Positions 45,956 through 57,451 of a DNA stretch of 64,000 bases are shown here, one piece after another. Numbering within the stretch: the first letter of the stretch is position 1; each line of letters begins with the position of its first letter. A model generated the notes under the pieces. It had not been told where the DNA came from. It made no database searches and saw only the letters and a list, made by a program, of their open reading frames with translations. A program made the position numbers and the translations under genes. Location: positions 12,359,803-12,423,802 of the forward strand of contig CM039502.1 of NCBI GenBank assembly GCA_022432975.1, read 5' to 3'. The DNA comes from Begonia masoniana (taxonomy: Eukaryota; Streptophyta; Magnoliopsida; Cucurbitales; Begoniaceae).

Positions 45956-46825
45956 ATGGTAAAATTTCAACTGCCTGGAAAAAAGTTATTTTTCTTCTAC
46001 GGGAGTTCTAAAGATTCAAGAATTCCAGTAATATCAGCAATGCGAGCTCGGAGATTATTGGGTTCAGAATGTTTAGGAATTCTGGCTAGTGCTATATGTT
46101 CTGAACCTGATGGAGTCACGACATTAGATAAAGTACCGATAGTTGGTGAATTTTTAGATATTTTTCTTGATGACCTGACGAAATTACCACCTGCAAGGGA
46201 TGTGAAATTCTACATTGATCGGCTACCTGGAATGGCGCCGATCTCTAAAGCTCCTTATAGAATGGCGCCAAACGAATTAAAGGAGTTAAAAACTCAACTT
46301 AATAATTTGATGGAGAAATGATTTATTCAACCAAGTTTCTCACCCTGGAGAGCATCGTTGCTATTTGTGAAGAAAAAAGAAGGATCAATGCAGATGTGTA
46401 TAGACTATCGAGAGCTCAACAAAGTCACTGTTAAGAACAAGTATCTATTGCCAAGAATTGACGATTTATTTGATCAATTAAAAGGAACAGCAGTTTTCTC
46501 AAAGATAGATCTAAGATCCGGCTATCATCAACTAAGAATTAAGGAAGCTAATGTATTCAAAACGACGTTTCGTACAAGATATGGCCATTATGAATTTCCG
46601 TCATGCCATTTGAATTGAGTAATGCATTAGCCGCATTTATGAATTTAATGAATCAGATTTTCAAGACATTTTTAGATGACTTTGTAATAGTCTTTATTGA
46701 CGATATCCTTATCTACTAGAAGGATAAGGAGGAACATAAAAAACACTTTAGGATTATTTTATTAACATTGAGATGTGAGAAGCTATATACAAAATTCTCC
46801 AAGTGTGAATTTTGGATGGAGAAGG
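45956..46825 (+). pseudogene. Chromovirus reverse transcriptase, N-terminal part
   Basis: LPPARDVKFYIDRLPGMAPI, a stop at 46319, [40 protein letters not shown] and [15 protein letters not shown], then a frameshift near 46600 and [10 protein letters not shown]. The catalytic FIDD box lies near 46698 ([11 protein letters not shown]). It is cut inside SKCEFWMEKV at 46825 by the hAT-like insertion and resumes at 50156. Confidence 0.9.
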
Positions 46826-46992
46826 TAGGGGTGTGCAAAACCGGTTTCGGTTCGATTTTGGAGAGAAACCGAACAGAACCGATCGGTTTCAGTTTCGGAC
46901 TTACCAAACTGAAACCGGTTTTGCAGCATACCAAAACATTTGGTTCGGTTCAGTTTAGTTCAGTTTCGGTTCGGTTTCGATTTTACAACTTA

Positions 46993-49465
46993 TGTAACAC
47001 CCGAAAATTTCGACCAAGTGATTTTCTTAACCGATTTAACTGTCACCTTTTATCGACCTTTTTACTTTTAAATTAATGCCTGATTTATTGAATTTCAAGT
47101 AGGGTGAAACTAGGTTGGGTGGCACAATTGTAATTAAGATGGATTTTAATTAGTATAAATAGGAAATGGAAATCCTTAAACCTCATTAAAACCCCACTAT
47201 AGCCGACATTTCCTCTCTCAGCGATTTCCCTCTTCTCCAGAGCTCTTCCTCTCCCTCTCTCTCTCGGCCAGCTACTCCTCCATCGACGATCGATTCTTCA
47301 GTCTCCACTCCGACAATCCACGCTCTAGGTAAGACTTAGACAATGCAGTTGTGGTTAGTTACTTACAGCTCTGTTTTCAGCTAAGACTCGTAGTTTCGGA
47401 TTCATCATTGGCCGAGTAATAGTAGTGGCATTTGTAATCTGTGGTTAGTTACTAGGTTGAATCCGGTTATTTTTAGGTTCTGTAAGTTAATCTGCACACA
47501 CTGGTGCTCGACTAAGAAGATTTAGAAATATATGCGTTAGATTCTAGGATGACTTTTGGTTAGAACTTTTAGGAGTTTGTTTAACACTGTAATGTGAATT
47601 GTTTTTAGGTGAAGAAGTCTAAAGAGAAGTGTTCAAGTTTGCTAAGAAAACCTGGTAAGTGAGTGAGTAGGATTCCCGGCCTTTAGAGCCCTACATCACG
47701 ATGGTACTAAGTTAAAGTTGATATGGTGTCCGAAAGTTGTTTGTGATATTGTCTGTATGGTTATGATATGTGAGTTAGCAACATGATTATTTGTTGAATG
47801 ATTGATATGTCCTTCTAGTCCGATGAAATAAGTGTATTCATACTCATGCTTCATGATTGTTTCCTTTTCAAGCATATGTAAATGTTTTAAGTGCATGTTT
47901 TTCCTTCACGATCAAGATGTGAACATGAAACTTATGTAACAAGGATTAAGAGAGGGTTGGGGGCGGTTTGGCGTATGTCACTGTCCAAAAGGAGGACCAT
48001 GAATACGGCTCGCAAGGGACTATGTACACTTTCACTGTCAACCCCCTTTTCGGCATAAATCCTCCCTTAATCCACATGATGTAAATGATGAACAAGAACG
48101 TGATGTAAACGATGAACAAGAACATGAACAAGAATGTAATGAGAAATGATTATGTAAATGTGTTCTTTTCAACTGTGCATTCATGCATACATGTTAGTAT
48201 TGCACTCCTTACTAAGCATTAGGCTTATAGTTTAAACCTTATGATGTAGGTGACGAATTATCAGGTGAGGATTTCAAACCCAAAGAAGATGTCTAGGACT
48301 GGTTGCTGGATGGTACTCAGGGTGACAAATTGTGTCTGGAAAGGCAAGTATGACTCGTGGTTTCTGCTCCTAAGTTGTTAGTAAGAATAATGATTACTGA
48401 TGCCTTAAGTAGAATGACATTTTCTGATTATGATGGATTTTGGGATTGTCAAACTAAATTCCTAAGTTGAAGATGATTATTAGAATGAAGAATGACCTGT
48501 TTTAATTAAGTCTTCCGCTACACGTATTTTGGATGAGTCTATGATTTATACCTGTACAAGTTTATTTTAGTCAAGTTGAAATCTGTAAAAGTCAGGATGC
48601 CTTGTATCGTAGATGTTTTAAATCGGTAGATGTTGATTATTACAATCGGCAGATGCTAAAAAGTCCTTACTCACCGGTAGAGGTCTTCTATCGGATGATG
48701 ATCATATGTCACGTGTGATGCACATGTCAATCGATAGATGCTGATTATTACAATCGACAGATGCTAGAAATTCCTTACTCACCGATAGAGGTCTTCTATC
48801 GGATGATGATTATTATGTCACGTGGGATTCACATGTCAACTGGTAGATGTAGATGTTTTTGCTATCGGAAGATGTGAGTATTAAGTCTTGTCGTTTTGTG
48901 ACCGGATGATGCTTATTATGTCACGTGTGATTCACATGTCAACCGGTAGATGTAGATGTTTTCGCTATCGGAAGAAGTGAGTATTAAGTCTTGTTGTTTT
49001 GTGATCGAATGATGTGGGCGAATATGCTTCGTCGTTTAGTAATTGGTAGAGGTCTTCTACCGAGCGATGTCCATGAGTCACGTGAAACGCTCGTGTCCAT
49101 CGGTAGATGTCTACTACTGGGCGACGTCTATTGTGTCACGCGGAGTGCACGTGACGTTTGGGAATGTGTTCTTATCGGTAGATGTCTCTAAATCCATGCA
49201 GCCCGCGAAAGATAAAGACGAGTGGTCGGAAGGCACTCTCCTTCTGCCCGAACACGTTATGGAACCGATGTCTGAGTCATGTCGTTCGACTCTGTGACTG
49301 ACTGTGTCGATAGTCTTATGAAGGAGCCGAGTTTTTTGAAGGGTTCAGTTTTTGTCAGATATGGCATTGTCTTTGAGTACAGTAAAAAAATATATAGAGA
49401 GTAAACTTAGTGTAAATGATCTAAGAAAGTTATGAATCAGTCTCGGCCTTAATGGGGTCGTTACA
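46993..49465 (+). mobile_element. Solo LTR (2473 bp) inside the hAT-like element
   Basis: Starts TGTAACACCCGAAAATTTCG and ends GGGGTCGTTACA, with a perfect TSD ACTTA at 46988-46992 and 49466-49470. A CT-rich leader follows near 47210-47290 and AGAGCCCTACATCACGATGG near 47685. It has no internal domain. The family is similar but not identical to the LTRs at 38126 and 39163. Confidence 0.9.
48610..49200 (+). repeat. CGGTAGATG/CGGATGATG word array with repeated CACGTG
   Basis: Units of about 100 bp combine ATCGGTAGATG-like words, GGTCTTCTATCGGATGATG and ATGTCACGTG. CACGTG (G-box core) occurs at least four times (near 48710, 48818, 48922 and 49079). G-boxes bind bZIP/bHLH factors in plants; a regulatory role here is inference. 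Confidence 0.7.
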
Positions 49466-49470
49466 ACTTA

Positions 49471-49900
49471 TTTTCCAAAAATAAAAAAAATGTAAATTTA
49501 AATTGGGCTCCAACACAGTAAAATCGAACACCTCCTTCCAGTCTCTCACATTTTTTGTATGCTCCTTGTCGAAATATCCCAAAACCCGATCGTCGTCTAT
49601 CCGAACCTTCCTCTTCTCCTCCAAATCCTGAGCGAAAAATCTCCTCGCAGCGCTCTCAACCTTTTGTCGCTTTTCTGAAGCAACGCCATGGTTGATCACT
49701 TGGAAGAACCCCCATTTCTCGCAAGCATTGCCAATTTCCTCCACCAGCTCGGCTAACGGCGAAACTTTCCAGTTGGAGTCTGAGTTCGGAGAAGAAAACA
49801 GAGGGGAGAGATCGATCAGAGGAATTCCTTCCGCTTCAATGGCGGAGAGCTTGGGCCTGTGTTCCGGGGCTTGGATGAAAGCTGGATCAACCTCTCTCAT
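49471..49900 (-). pseudogene. 2-oxoglutarate/Fe(II)-dependent dioxygenase, captured first-exon fragment
   Basis: From the ATG at 49900 it reads MREVDPAFIQAPEHRPKLSA, IPLIDLSPLF, EIGNACEKWGFFQVINHGVA, FFAQDLEEKRKV, LGYFDKEHTKNVRDWKEVFD. This is the DIOX_N half of a plant 2-ODD of the DMR6/JOX-like kind. Similarity ends near 49510; the catalytic jelly-roll with the Fe-binding His/Asp/His is absent. A short leader upstream of the ATG (to about 49935) is also carried. The reading is open for about 130 residues, suggesting recent capture or few mutations. Orientation is minus within the hAT-like element. Confidence 0.88.
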
Positions 49901-50155
49901 GAAGAGTGAAGTGAAGAGTGAAGACCCGACGATTTAGGGCTTCACTCTTCAATATTTATTTATTTTTTTTTTTTAGTTACAGGTCTTGTTCGGTTCGGTT
50001 GGGATCAGTTTTGACTGATCCAAACCGAAAACCGAACCTAAATCACCGGTTCCTATAAAATAAAACCGATCTGAACCAAACCTATGGTCAAAACCGAACC
50101 TATTTCACCGGTTCCGGTTCGGTTCATCGGTTCCGGTTCGGTTTGCACACCCCTA

Positions 50156-50948
50156 GGAGAAGGTGAATTTTTATGGCGACATTATTTCAAATAATGGTGT
50201 AGCAGTGAACCTAGTGAATATTGAAGCTGTTAATAAATGGCCTCAACTAAAGAACGCAGCTGAGATAAGAAGTTTTCTTGGTCTTGCAGTGTATTATCAG
50301 AGATTCGTAGAAGGATTTTCATCTTTAGCCAACCCACTTACGAAGCTAACCAAGAAATGTGCCAAGAATTTATGGACTTAAGAGTGCGGACAAAGCTTTT
50401 AGGAGCTAAAGAAAAGATTGATTTCAATACCTATACTTACTATACCATCTGGATAAGGAAAATTTGTAGTGTATAGTGATGCTTCAAAGTATGAACTGGG
50501 ATGTGTTCTCATGTAGGAAGAAAAAGTTGTTGTTGAAGAAACATGAGAAGAATTACCCAACTTATGATTTGGAGCTTGCAACGGTAGTTCACACATTAAA
50601 ATTTGGAGGCATTATCTTTATGGAGAAAGGTGCGAAATTTATATAGATCTCAAAAGTCTGAAATAATTTCTAACTCAGAAGGATACAAACATAAGACAGC
50701 GCAGATTGTTAGAATTGGTAAAGAACTATGGCTGCAAAATTATTTATCATCCTGGAAAAGCTAATGTTGTAGCTGATGCATTGAGTAGAAGAGCATCGTC
50801 TCAAATTTCTTCGTTGCGGCTAATTCTAGGACAGCTAATTAAGGAGATGCAGAAATCTAACATCGAAGTTGTACCGTTTGGGCTATTAGAGAGATTGTCT
50901 GCTATGACGCTTCAGCCAAGTTTGCTTAAGCAAATAAAGGATAAGTAA
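50156..50948 (+). pseudogene. Chromovirus RT C-terminus and RNase H
   Basis: VNFYGDIISNNGVAVN, IRSFLGLAVYYQRFVEGFSS (50265-50325), then a decayed RNase [33 protein letters not shown] and [20 protein letters not shown] (50735-50795). Several stops. Confidence 0.88.
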
Positions 50949-51770
50949 CACGGCGATGCATTTATTTGCAAGGTAAAAGAAGATTTGGAAGCTAGAAGAG
51001 TTTCTGAATTTTTTATATCTGATGATGAGATTATCTAGTTTAAAAAGAGATGGTGTATACCAGATGATGCTGAATTAAAGAGAGGTATATTGGAGGAAAC
51101 ACACTCAACCCCTTACTAGGTACATCCTGGGTCAACAAAAATGTATCGAGATTTAAAGCAACATTATTGGTAGCGTACTTTGAAAGTGGACGTAGCCAAA
51201 TTTGTAGAGAAGTGTCTCACTTGTCAACAAGTCAACGCGGAGTACCAACGATCTGCGGGTACATTGCAACCATTCATGGTGCCTCAGTGGAAGTGGGAGC
51301 ATATCACTATGGATTTTGTGGTAGGACTTCCTAAGACAGTTAAGGGCCAAGACTCTATTTGGGTTATAGTTGATCGATTAACCAAGTCGACTCATTTTCT
51401 CCCTATAAGAACTACATATACTATGGATCAGTATGCTCAGCTCTATGTTTAGGAGATTATCAGACTTCATGGCACTCTCATTTCTATCATGTCTGATCGA
51501 GATATTCGTTTTACCTCTAAATTTTAGAAGAATATGCAAAAAGCTATGGGTACTCAGTTGAAATTCAGTACAGTTTTTCATCCTCATACAGATGGACAGT
51601 TGAAAATGACTATTCAGACCCTAGAGGATATGTTACGAGCTTGTGCTATTGATTTTCAAGAAAATTTGAGTAAAAATCTGCCATTAGTGGAGTTCGCTTA
51701 CAACAACAGTTATCAAGAATCGATTGAGATGACATCTTATGAAGCTTTATATGGTCGAAAGTGTAGATAA
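50949..51770 (+). pseudogene. Chromovirus integrase
   Basis: H2C2 finger (EETHSTPY..HPGSTKMYRDL to CLTCQQ), core HITMDFVVGLPKT with the first Asp, SIMSDRDIRFTSKF with the second Asp and FHPHTDGQLKMTIQTLEDML. In that last motif the catalytic Glu of the usual DGQTERTIQTLE is replaced. A stop near 51451 and others break the frame. Confidence 0.87.
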
Positions 51771-52400
51771 CCAATGCATTGGAATGAAGTAGGTGAAGGA
51801 ATACTAGTTGGAGTAAATATTTTGAGACAGACTACGGAGATTATTGCACTAATCATAAAAAAGAATTCTTATGGCCCAGAATAGATAGAAAAGTTACGCT
51901 GATTAGAGAAGAAGAAAGTTAGAGTTTGCAGTAGGAGATCAAGTTTACTTGAAAATCTCGCCAATGAAGGGAGTGATGTATTTTGGAAAGAAATGAAAGT
52001 TAAGCTCAAGATTTATAGGCCCATTTGAAATATCAAAAAGAGTAGGAGAAGTCGCTTATCAGTTAAATTTGCCAGATTTATTCAAGCATGTGCACAACGT
52101 ATTTCATATATCGATGTTAAAGAAGTATATTCCAGATCTCTCGCATGTTTTACCAATGAGATCCGAAGAATTTGTGTTCAACCCAAACTTATCTTATAAA
52201 GAGAGACCGATACAAATTATGGAATCAGAAAACAGAAAGCTACTGAATAAGAAGATCTCACTTGTAAGAGTTCTATGGAAGAATCAAAACGTTGAGGAGG
52301 CAACCTGAAAAAAAAAAAAAAGAAATGAAAAAGATCTATCCTGAACTTTTTAGGTGATTCTTTAAATTTCGAGGACGAAATTTCTTTATGGAGGGTAGAT
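51771..52400 (+). pseudogene. Integrase C-terminus and chromodomain-like tail
   Basis: LFKHVHNVFHISMLKKYIPD then ISLVRVLWKNQNVEEAT, the end of the integrase and the start of a chromodomain as in Tekay/Del chromoviruses, then YPELF and a FEDEI-like end beside the purine tract GGAGGGTAGA at 52390-52399. Confidence 0.8.
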
Positions 52401-54171
52401 TGTAACATATCAAAAACGTGTAGCAGACGTTTTTGAAAAAATGAAGGAAAAAATTTCTTTCGGCCGAACAAATTTGACAAAAACCCATCAGCCAAGGAAA
52501 TTGACGAAGGAAGAGATGTCTTCCAGTGGAGGAGTTCCCTCTACAAATAGGGTAGCTCGGTGTGGGAGAAATCACACCAAAAATCAGAGTTCTTACATTG
52601 CCGGAATCGCCACGCTGAACTTCTGACAAAAAACCTCTCTCGGCCGAACTCCCCTCCAGCGAAATCCTGCAAGGCCGAGCACCCTTCGGCTGAACGCCAC
52701 TCCGTCGTCAACCAGCTGAACTCCAACGCGAAGAACCTCGCTCTGTCTCGCGTGGTCTCTCGATCTCTCTCTCTTTCTCTTTGTTCTCTCGCACGAAGAA
52801 GAAAAAGAAGAAGAATGGTTCAGTTTTTAAAACTGAACCGGTTCTTTTAAAAGCCCAAACCAAACCGGTTCATCTCAGACCAAACTGGTTCAGCTTAAAC
52901 CGAACTAGCCAGCCAACCCGACCAGCACTGTTCACTCGACCGACACTGTTCATCTAAACCAAACCAGGACCAATCCAACAGAACCGAACCCTACCCGACC
53001 TGAATTTTGACCCAACCCAAATTTCAAACCGATCGACCCGAACCGATCCAAAAATAGACTGGTAAAGAATTTCTGCTTAAATTCTTCAAAAATTGATTTA
53101 TTAAAGTGAAAAATTTATATTGGATATTTTATTTAGGTAAAAAAATTTTAAGAGTTGCCAGAATCGATTTAATTCAATCCAATTCGACCTAAGACCACAC
53201 GTAAGGAAATTCTACCCAAATTATTCTGAAATTTGGATTTATTTAGGTATGAATTTAATACCCGATAATTTAGGAGATTATTTGAAATTTTGGAATGATA
53301 CCTATTTCCCCCTCACTCGGAATCCAAGTAAGTGAAAACATAAATTTTTCAATATTTTGGATACGGCCCTACATCACAAGAAATTTATGTTATTTTTTAT
53401 AATTATTTTATTACACGATTTGATATATGAGCACTTATATTTAGGCATGGATATAGAATAGTTTAAAAGATAAAATTTGTAGGGCATTTGCATGTGTATG
53501 AAAATAATGGAATTGACGACAATTACGTGATAGCAAGATCTTGAACATTAAAGGTAAAAGTAAAAGTAAAAGATGACGAAGCCATGAGATGGCTAAGTCT
53601 TAAAAGAAAGTTAACTTTCAACCAGTATGTAACAGTTAACAGGATTCGGTCAAAGTACATGTTTTGCAACTGGACGAATTTTCACTTACTGAGTTTTTCT
53701 AACCTTATGTATTATTGTGATGTGGGTGAGTTTTAATCTGAGGAAGAATTGCTTGTGATTGAGAACCTCCCAAAGGTAAATGAGCATGCAGAATAATTAA
53801 ATATTTTTGAGTTAAATTAGTGTGTTTCAACCTTTTGAATACATTTCATGTTTTGATAAATTATGTTGAATTTTATTGTTAAATAAAGTTTTATTAATAG
53901 TGTTAATTATGCATTTATTTCAAGTTTCTGACAAAATTATTTAATTTTGATAAATTTTTCGCGCATTAATGTTTCAGTTATCATTTAAAAAAATTTTAAA
54001 ATATTATGAAATTAGTTATCATTTAAAGAGAATTTCAAAATATTATGAAATTAGGATTTTAATGCTCAAATTTAATTTGATAAAACCGTTTGGAAAAAAA
54101 TTTAAGGTTTTTAAAATTAGGGTTTCAAATTAGAAAAATTAAATTGAGGATTTTAAATTTGGAGCGTTACA
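52401..54171 (+). repeat. Chromovirus 3' LTR (1771 bp)
   Basis: TGTAACATATC ... GAGCGTTACA. It contains a region rich in GAACCGG/AACCGAAC/GACCCGA words (52810-53050) that is absent from the 5' LTR. Confidence 0.9.
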
Positions 54172-54176
54172 AGTAT

Positions 54177-54591
54177 GATGTGCATAAAGACCAAGATTGA
54201 TGCTAATATTAGTGGTTCGGTTGATGAGCATAACGATGTCTTGACATTACTAAAGGTCATCGATGAACAATATGAAACTTCAAAAAAAACACTTGTCATT
54301 ACCCTCATTATGAAAGTTTTATTCTAAAGTCTCACTTAAATGACAGGTGTGCGTGAGCACATTATGCAGATGAAAGACGTTGTGACTCAACTTAAAACAT
54401 TTGAAGTCGATGTTGAATTCTTTCTTTGTACACTATATTTTGAACACTCTTCCGCAACCAGGTTAACCTTTTAAGATCTCTTATAACATACATAAAGATA
54501 AATGATCGATTAATGAATTATTGATCATGTGTGTTCAAGATGAATGAAAGCTAACAATGGAAATGAGTGATAGTTGTTGCGAAAAATTACA
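54177..54591 (+). pseudogene. Copia gag, C-terminal continuation
   Basis: MMCIKTKIDANISGSVDEHN, KVIDEQYETSKKTL, TGVREHIMQMKDVVTQLKTF. Continues the gag at 43294-43533. It is cut by the reverse Athila-type LTR at 54592. Confidence 0.85.
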
Positions 54592-56005
54592 TGCAAGTGC
54601 TCGTGTTGCAAAAATAGTAGAGTGTGTGCAAGCATGAGTGTCGGTCCCACGAGGAATAATTATGTTAAGTATTGAATATCTAATTTTCAGCTTAATTTGA
54701 AAAACAATATGTTTGATGATTTTGATTTTAAACTAAAATAATTCAAATAAAATAAATCAAACAATTTAAATAACAGATTCGAATGTAAAAAGTTAAGATT
54801 ATGTGATGAGAAAATTTTCAAGGTTCCGATTTCACTTAGCTAATCCTATTTAGTAAACCTAATTCAAGAAATTAATTCTTATTCCTTCGTGTTGATGGTT
54901 ATTTCACTATATTGTTTATTAAACTCTCTCGAGTATTAATAAACTTACTCAATTGATGTGTTATTACTTCTCGGTTTCTAACCCTACAATCAATTGAATA
55001 CATTAAGAGCAAGAAATTGAATTACCACTCAAACGCCCTAACTATCTCTAGTCTAGGGTCCTTTTTAAGTCAAGATATTCAATGCACGGTTAAATTCTCC
55101 GCTCTCGCATCCCGAATTAACCCTAAAATTCTTAGTTTTAGTGATCAAGCAAACCTAAGCATTAAGTTCAGAATAGAATACTCAACACAGAAAAGAAACA
55201 GAAAACTAAAAACTTGAATTAAGAAAAATAAATATTCATAACAAAGTTACGTCAAAACCCTAGAATAGAAAACTTAGTTTATGATAAAATTAAAGAAAAC
55301 TACAGAGAAAATAAAATAGTTCATTCTAGAAGAAAATAGGAGAAACAAAAACTAGGAAATTGCTGCCGAGTTCCTCCGATCCTCGCCACTTGCTTCGATC
55401 CGGCCTCCGATGTCTTCGTTGGGTTTTTCTCTCTGTTTCGCTATGTCCTCATCTTGCCTCATCTTCAGACTTTTATCTTTGCTCGAATTAGGGCCGCGGT
55501 TCATCAATCAACGGCCGAGATCGACCTGAAGTTGAAAATTTGAATTTTAATATTTCCCGCAATCACAATCGATCGCGGTATTATCCCGATCAATCGTGGT
55601 CACACTGACGCTAAGGAACGAAACTTTTACTGATCCCGATCAATCGTGGTATTGTGCCCGATCGATCGGGCCGTCTATGGAATCTTTGGAGGAAGTTTTC
55701 TTGGATCACGATCGATCATGGTACAACGCCCGATCGATTGGGCTTTCTCTGGAATCTTTCTTTGTTGATTTTGTGCATCACGATCGATCGTGGTTAAATC
55801 CTGATAGATCGTGATTGGCTTTTTCTTGTTTTCTTCCTTTTGTTTCTTTATTTCCTATTTCGAACCAAATCTGCCATTACCTGTTAAAACTAAACTCACC
55901 TGCACAATCTCACTAATAACATCAAATAAACTCAAACGCTCAAGGAAAAACTAATCGAAACAAGAATGAAAAGCACGAATAAGTGTGCAAAATACACACT
56001 TATCA
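54592..56005 (-). repeat. Athila-type 3' LTR (1414 bp), reverse
   Basis: On the minus strand it begins TGATAAGTGTGTATTTTGCA after the tract AAGTTTGGGGGTG and ends CGAGCACTTGCA. CCTCGTGGGAC lies near the end, as in the other two Athila-type LTRs. The exact right edge of the TSD is not testable in this window. Confidence 0.8.
55560..55815. repeat. CGATCGATCGTGG word array in the Athila-type LTR
   Basis: At least eight variants of CGATCGATCGTGGT, CCCGATCAATCGTGGT and GCCCGATCGATCGGGC. Two larger units share TATGGAATCTTTGGA and TCTGGAATCTTTC. Confidence 0.8.
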
Positions 56006-56018
56006 CACCCCCAAACTT
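56006..56018 (-). other. Polypurine tract beside the reverse LTR, with repeated copies elsewhere
   Basis: The minus strand reads CAAGTTTGGGGGTG. Near-identical AAGTTTGGGGG motifs lie at about 56586-56596, 57432-57444 and 59460-59471 in the same element. Confidence 0.7.
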
Positions 56019-57451
56019 GAACGAAAGCGTGTCCTCAAGCGAAAAGAAATCAACACGATTAAAGTCATTATATATATCCTCATCCTCAATCAAAAAGAAT
56101 AGCCAAAATATCATGATCAAACAATCTAGATTGCAATTTTCAATAATTCGTCTCAGCGTGATACATTTATACCAATGCATCTTAGATAAACTCTTTGAGA
56201 TTAGTAACTTGTAATAAAACATCAACACTATCTTATTAAGAGTTCCTCGTGTGTGAGTGTGTATTCATGCCCAATTTTCTTAATTTGATAGGTTAGCACA
56301 AGCGTCTAAGGAAAAGGCACACACTCTTAAGAACACTCCAATCACTCTGATCGTTCTCCAGCTTTGCCCATTATTCACTAGTAACAGAAATCAGTAAAAC
56401 AAAACAAAAGTTGATAGGACTTTCATTCGGCTTGTAACGTTCGGCCAGGTTAAAAGGTATGAATTTTTAGAAATCACAGGCTAATTAGAGAGCACTATTC
56501 ATCCTTCCTTATCTCAACCACTCAAAATTTTCTTCAACCCTTTCTCGCTCAATGAGATTTGCTCACACTTCCTTTTTCTCTCTCACCCCCAAACTTATTT
56601 CACTCACAGTTACCTATTTTAACTCATTTGTCATTATTTCACTACAATTTAAACAACATAAACAGAATTGAAAACTAACAATTGAACTTTTGCAACTTTT
56701 TTTTTTTTTTGGCGTCTTTGACGTCTTTCTTTTTCTTTACAGCAACAAGAATAGAGAAATGACAACATAAAACAATAAACATAAATCATAAAACAAAGGA
56801 GTTCTTGTTGGACCTCGCCATCCTTTTCTCCTATTCTCCCTCGACCAACAATAATAACCCAGTGCTCTTTAGATCAGATAGGCAAAATAGTTTTAAGGTA
56901 GGCTCAAATAACAGTAACAAATTAAATGGTCAATCATAGGCTCAATGAGGTGACTATGGGTGTCAATAACAGACACAGAAAGGGTGTGTTCAAAAAGGCT
57001 CAAATGATTCAAACAATGGCCTAAGTCATTCTTTCATCGTGCTAAACTAAGTTTCGCTTTCGCGGATGCAGAGCAAAACTAAGAAGGATTCATTTCTCAC
57101 TGTCTCTCACTACTTTAACTGAAGGTGCTCTCCCTTACAGTATTTGAACTCAATCGCTCCCTTACTGTGTTTGGTTCACTCTCTATAGACTACATGAGCT
57201 ATGACTAACAAATTAAGTCAAAAGAAAATGAACACGTGCGCATTAAGATGAGAATCTCAAAATAAACCAGAGTCAATGCAATTATCACAAGTTCTAAATA
57301 CTCAGAGCTATCCAGGAAGCAAAGGCATACATAAAATCACAAATTCAGTTATTGACACATCAAATCAACAATCCAGACAATAAGACCACAAAAAGTTTTG
57401 GCTAAATAGAAAGTACGCTAAAATTCACCCCAACACCCCCAAACTTAAAAT

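Larger units (their letters stand above)
46826..50155. mobile_element. hAT-like element with captured gene fragment, split by a solo LTR
   Basis: Left end TAGGGGTGTGCAAAACCGG and right end CGGTTTGCACACCCCTA form terminal inverted repeats. They are flanked by the perfect 8-bp TSD GGAGAAGG at 46818-46825 and 50156-50163. Subterminal GGTTCGGTT/AACCGAACC words are dense at both ends. After removing the LTR (46993-49465) and one ACTTA, 852 bp remain. It has no transposase. 49471-49900 is a plant dioxygenase exon fragment, so this resembles a Pack-TYPE element. Confidence 0.93.
43534..54171 (+). mobile_element. Ty3/gypsy chromovirus (Tekay/Del-like), with nested insertion
   Basis: LTRs 43534-44432 and 52401-54171 share TGTAACATATCAAAAACGTG starts. 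A perfect TSD AGTAT is present at 43529-43533 and 54172-54176. Internal order is gag, protease, RT, RNase H, integrase and a chromodomain-like tail, then a GGAGGGTAGA purine tract before the 3' LTR. RT is interrupted at 46826-50155 by a hAT-like element. The 5' LTR lacks about 775 bp in the middle and its last bases. Many stops; inactive. Confidence 0.93.
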
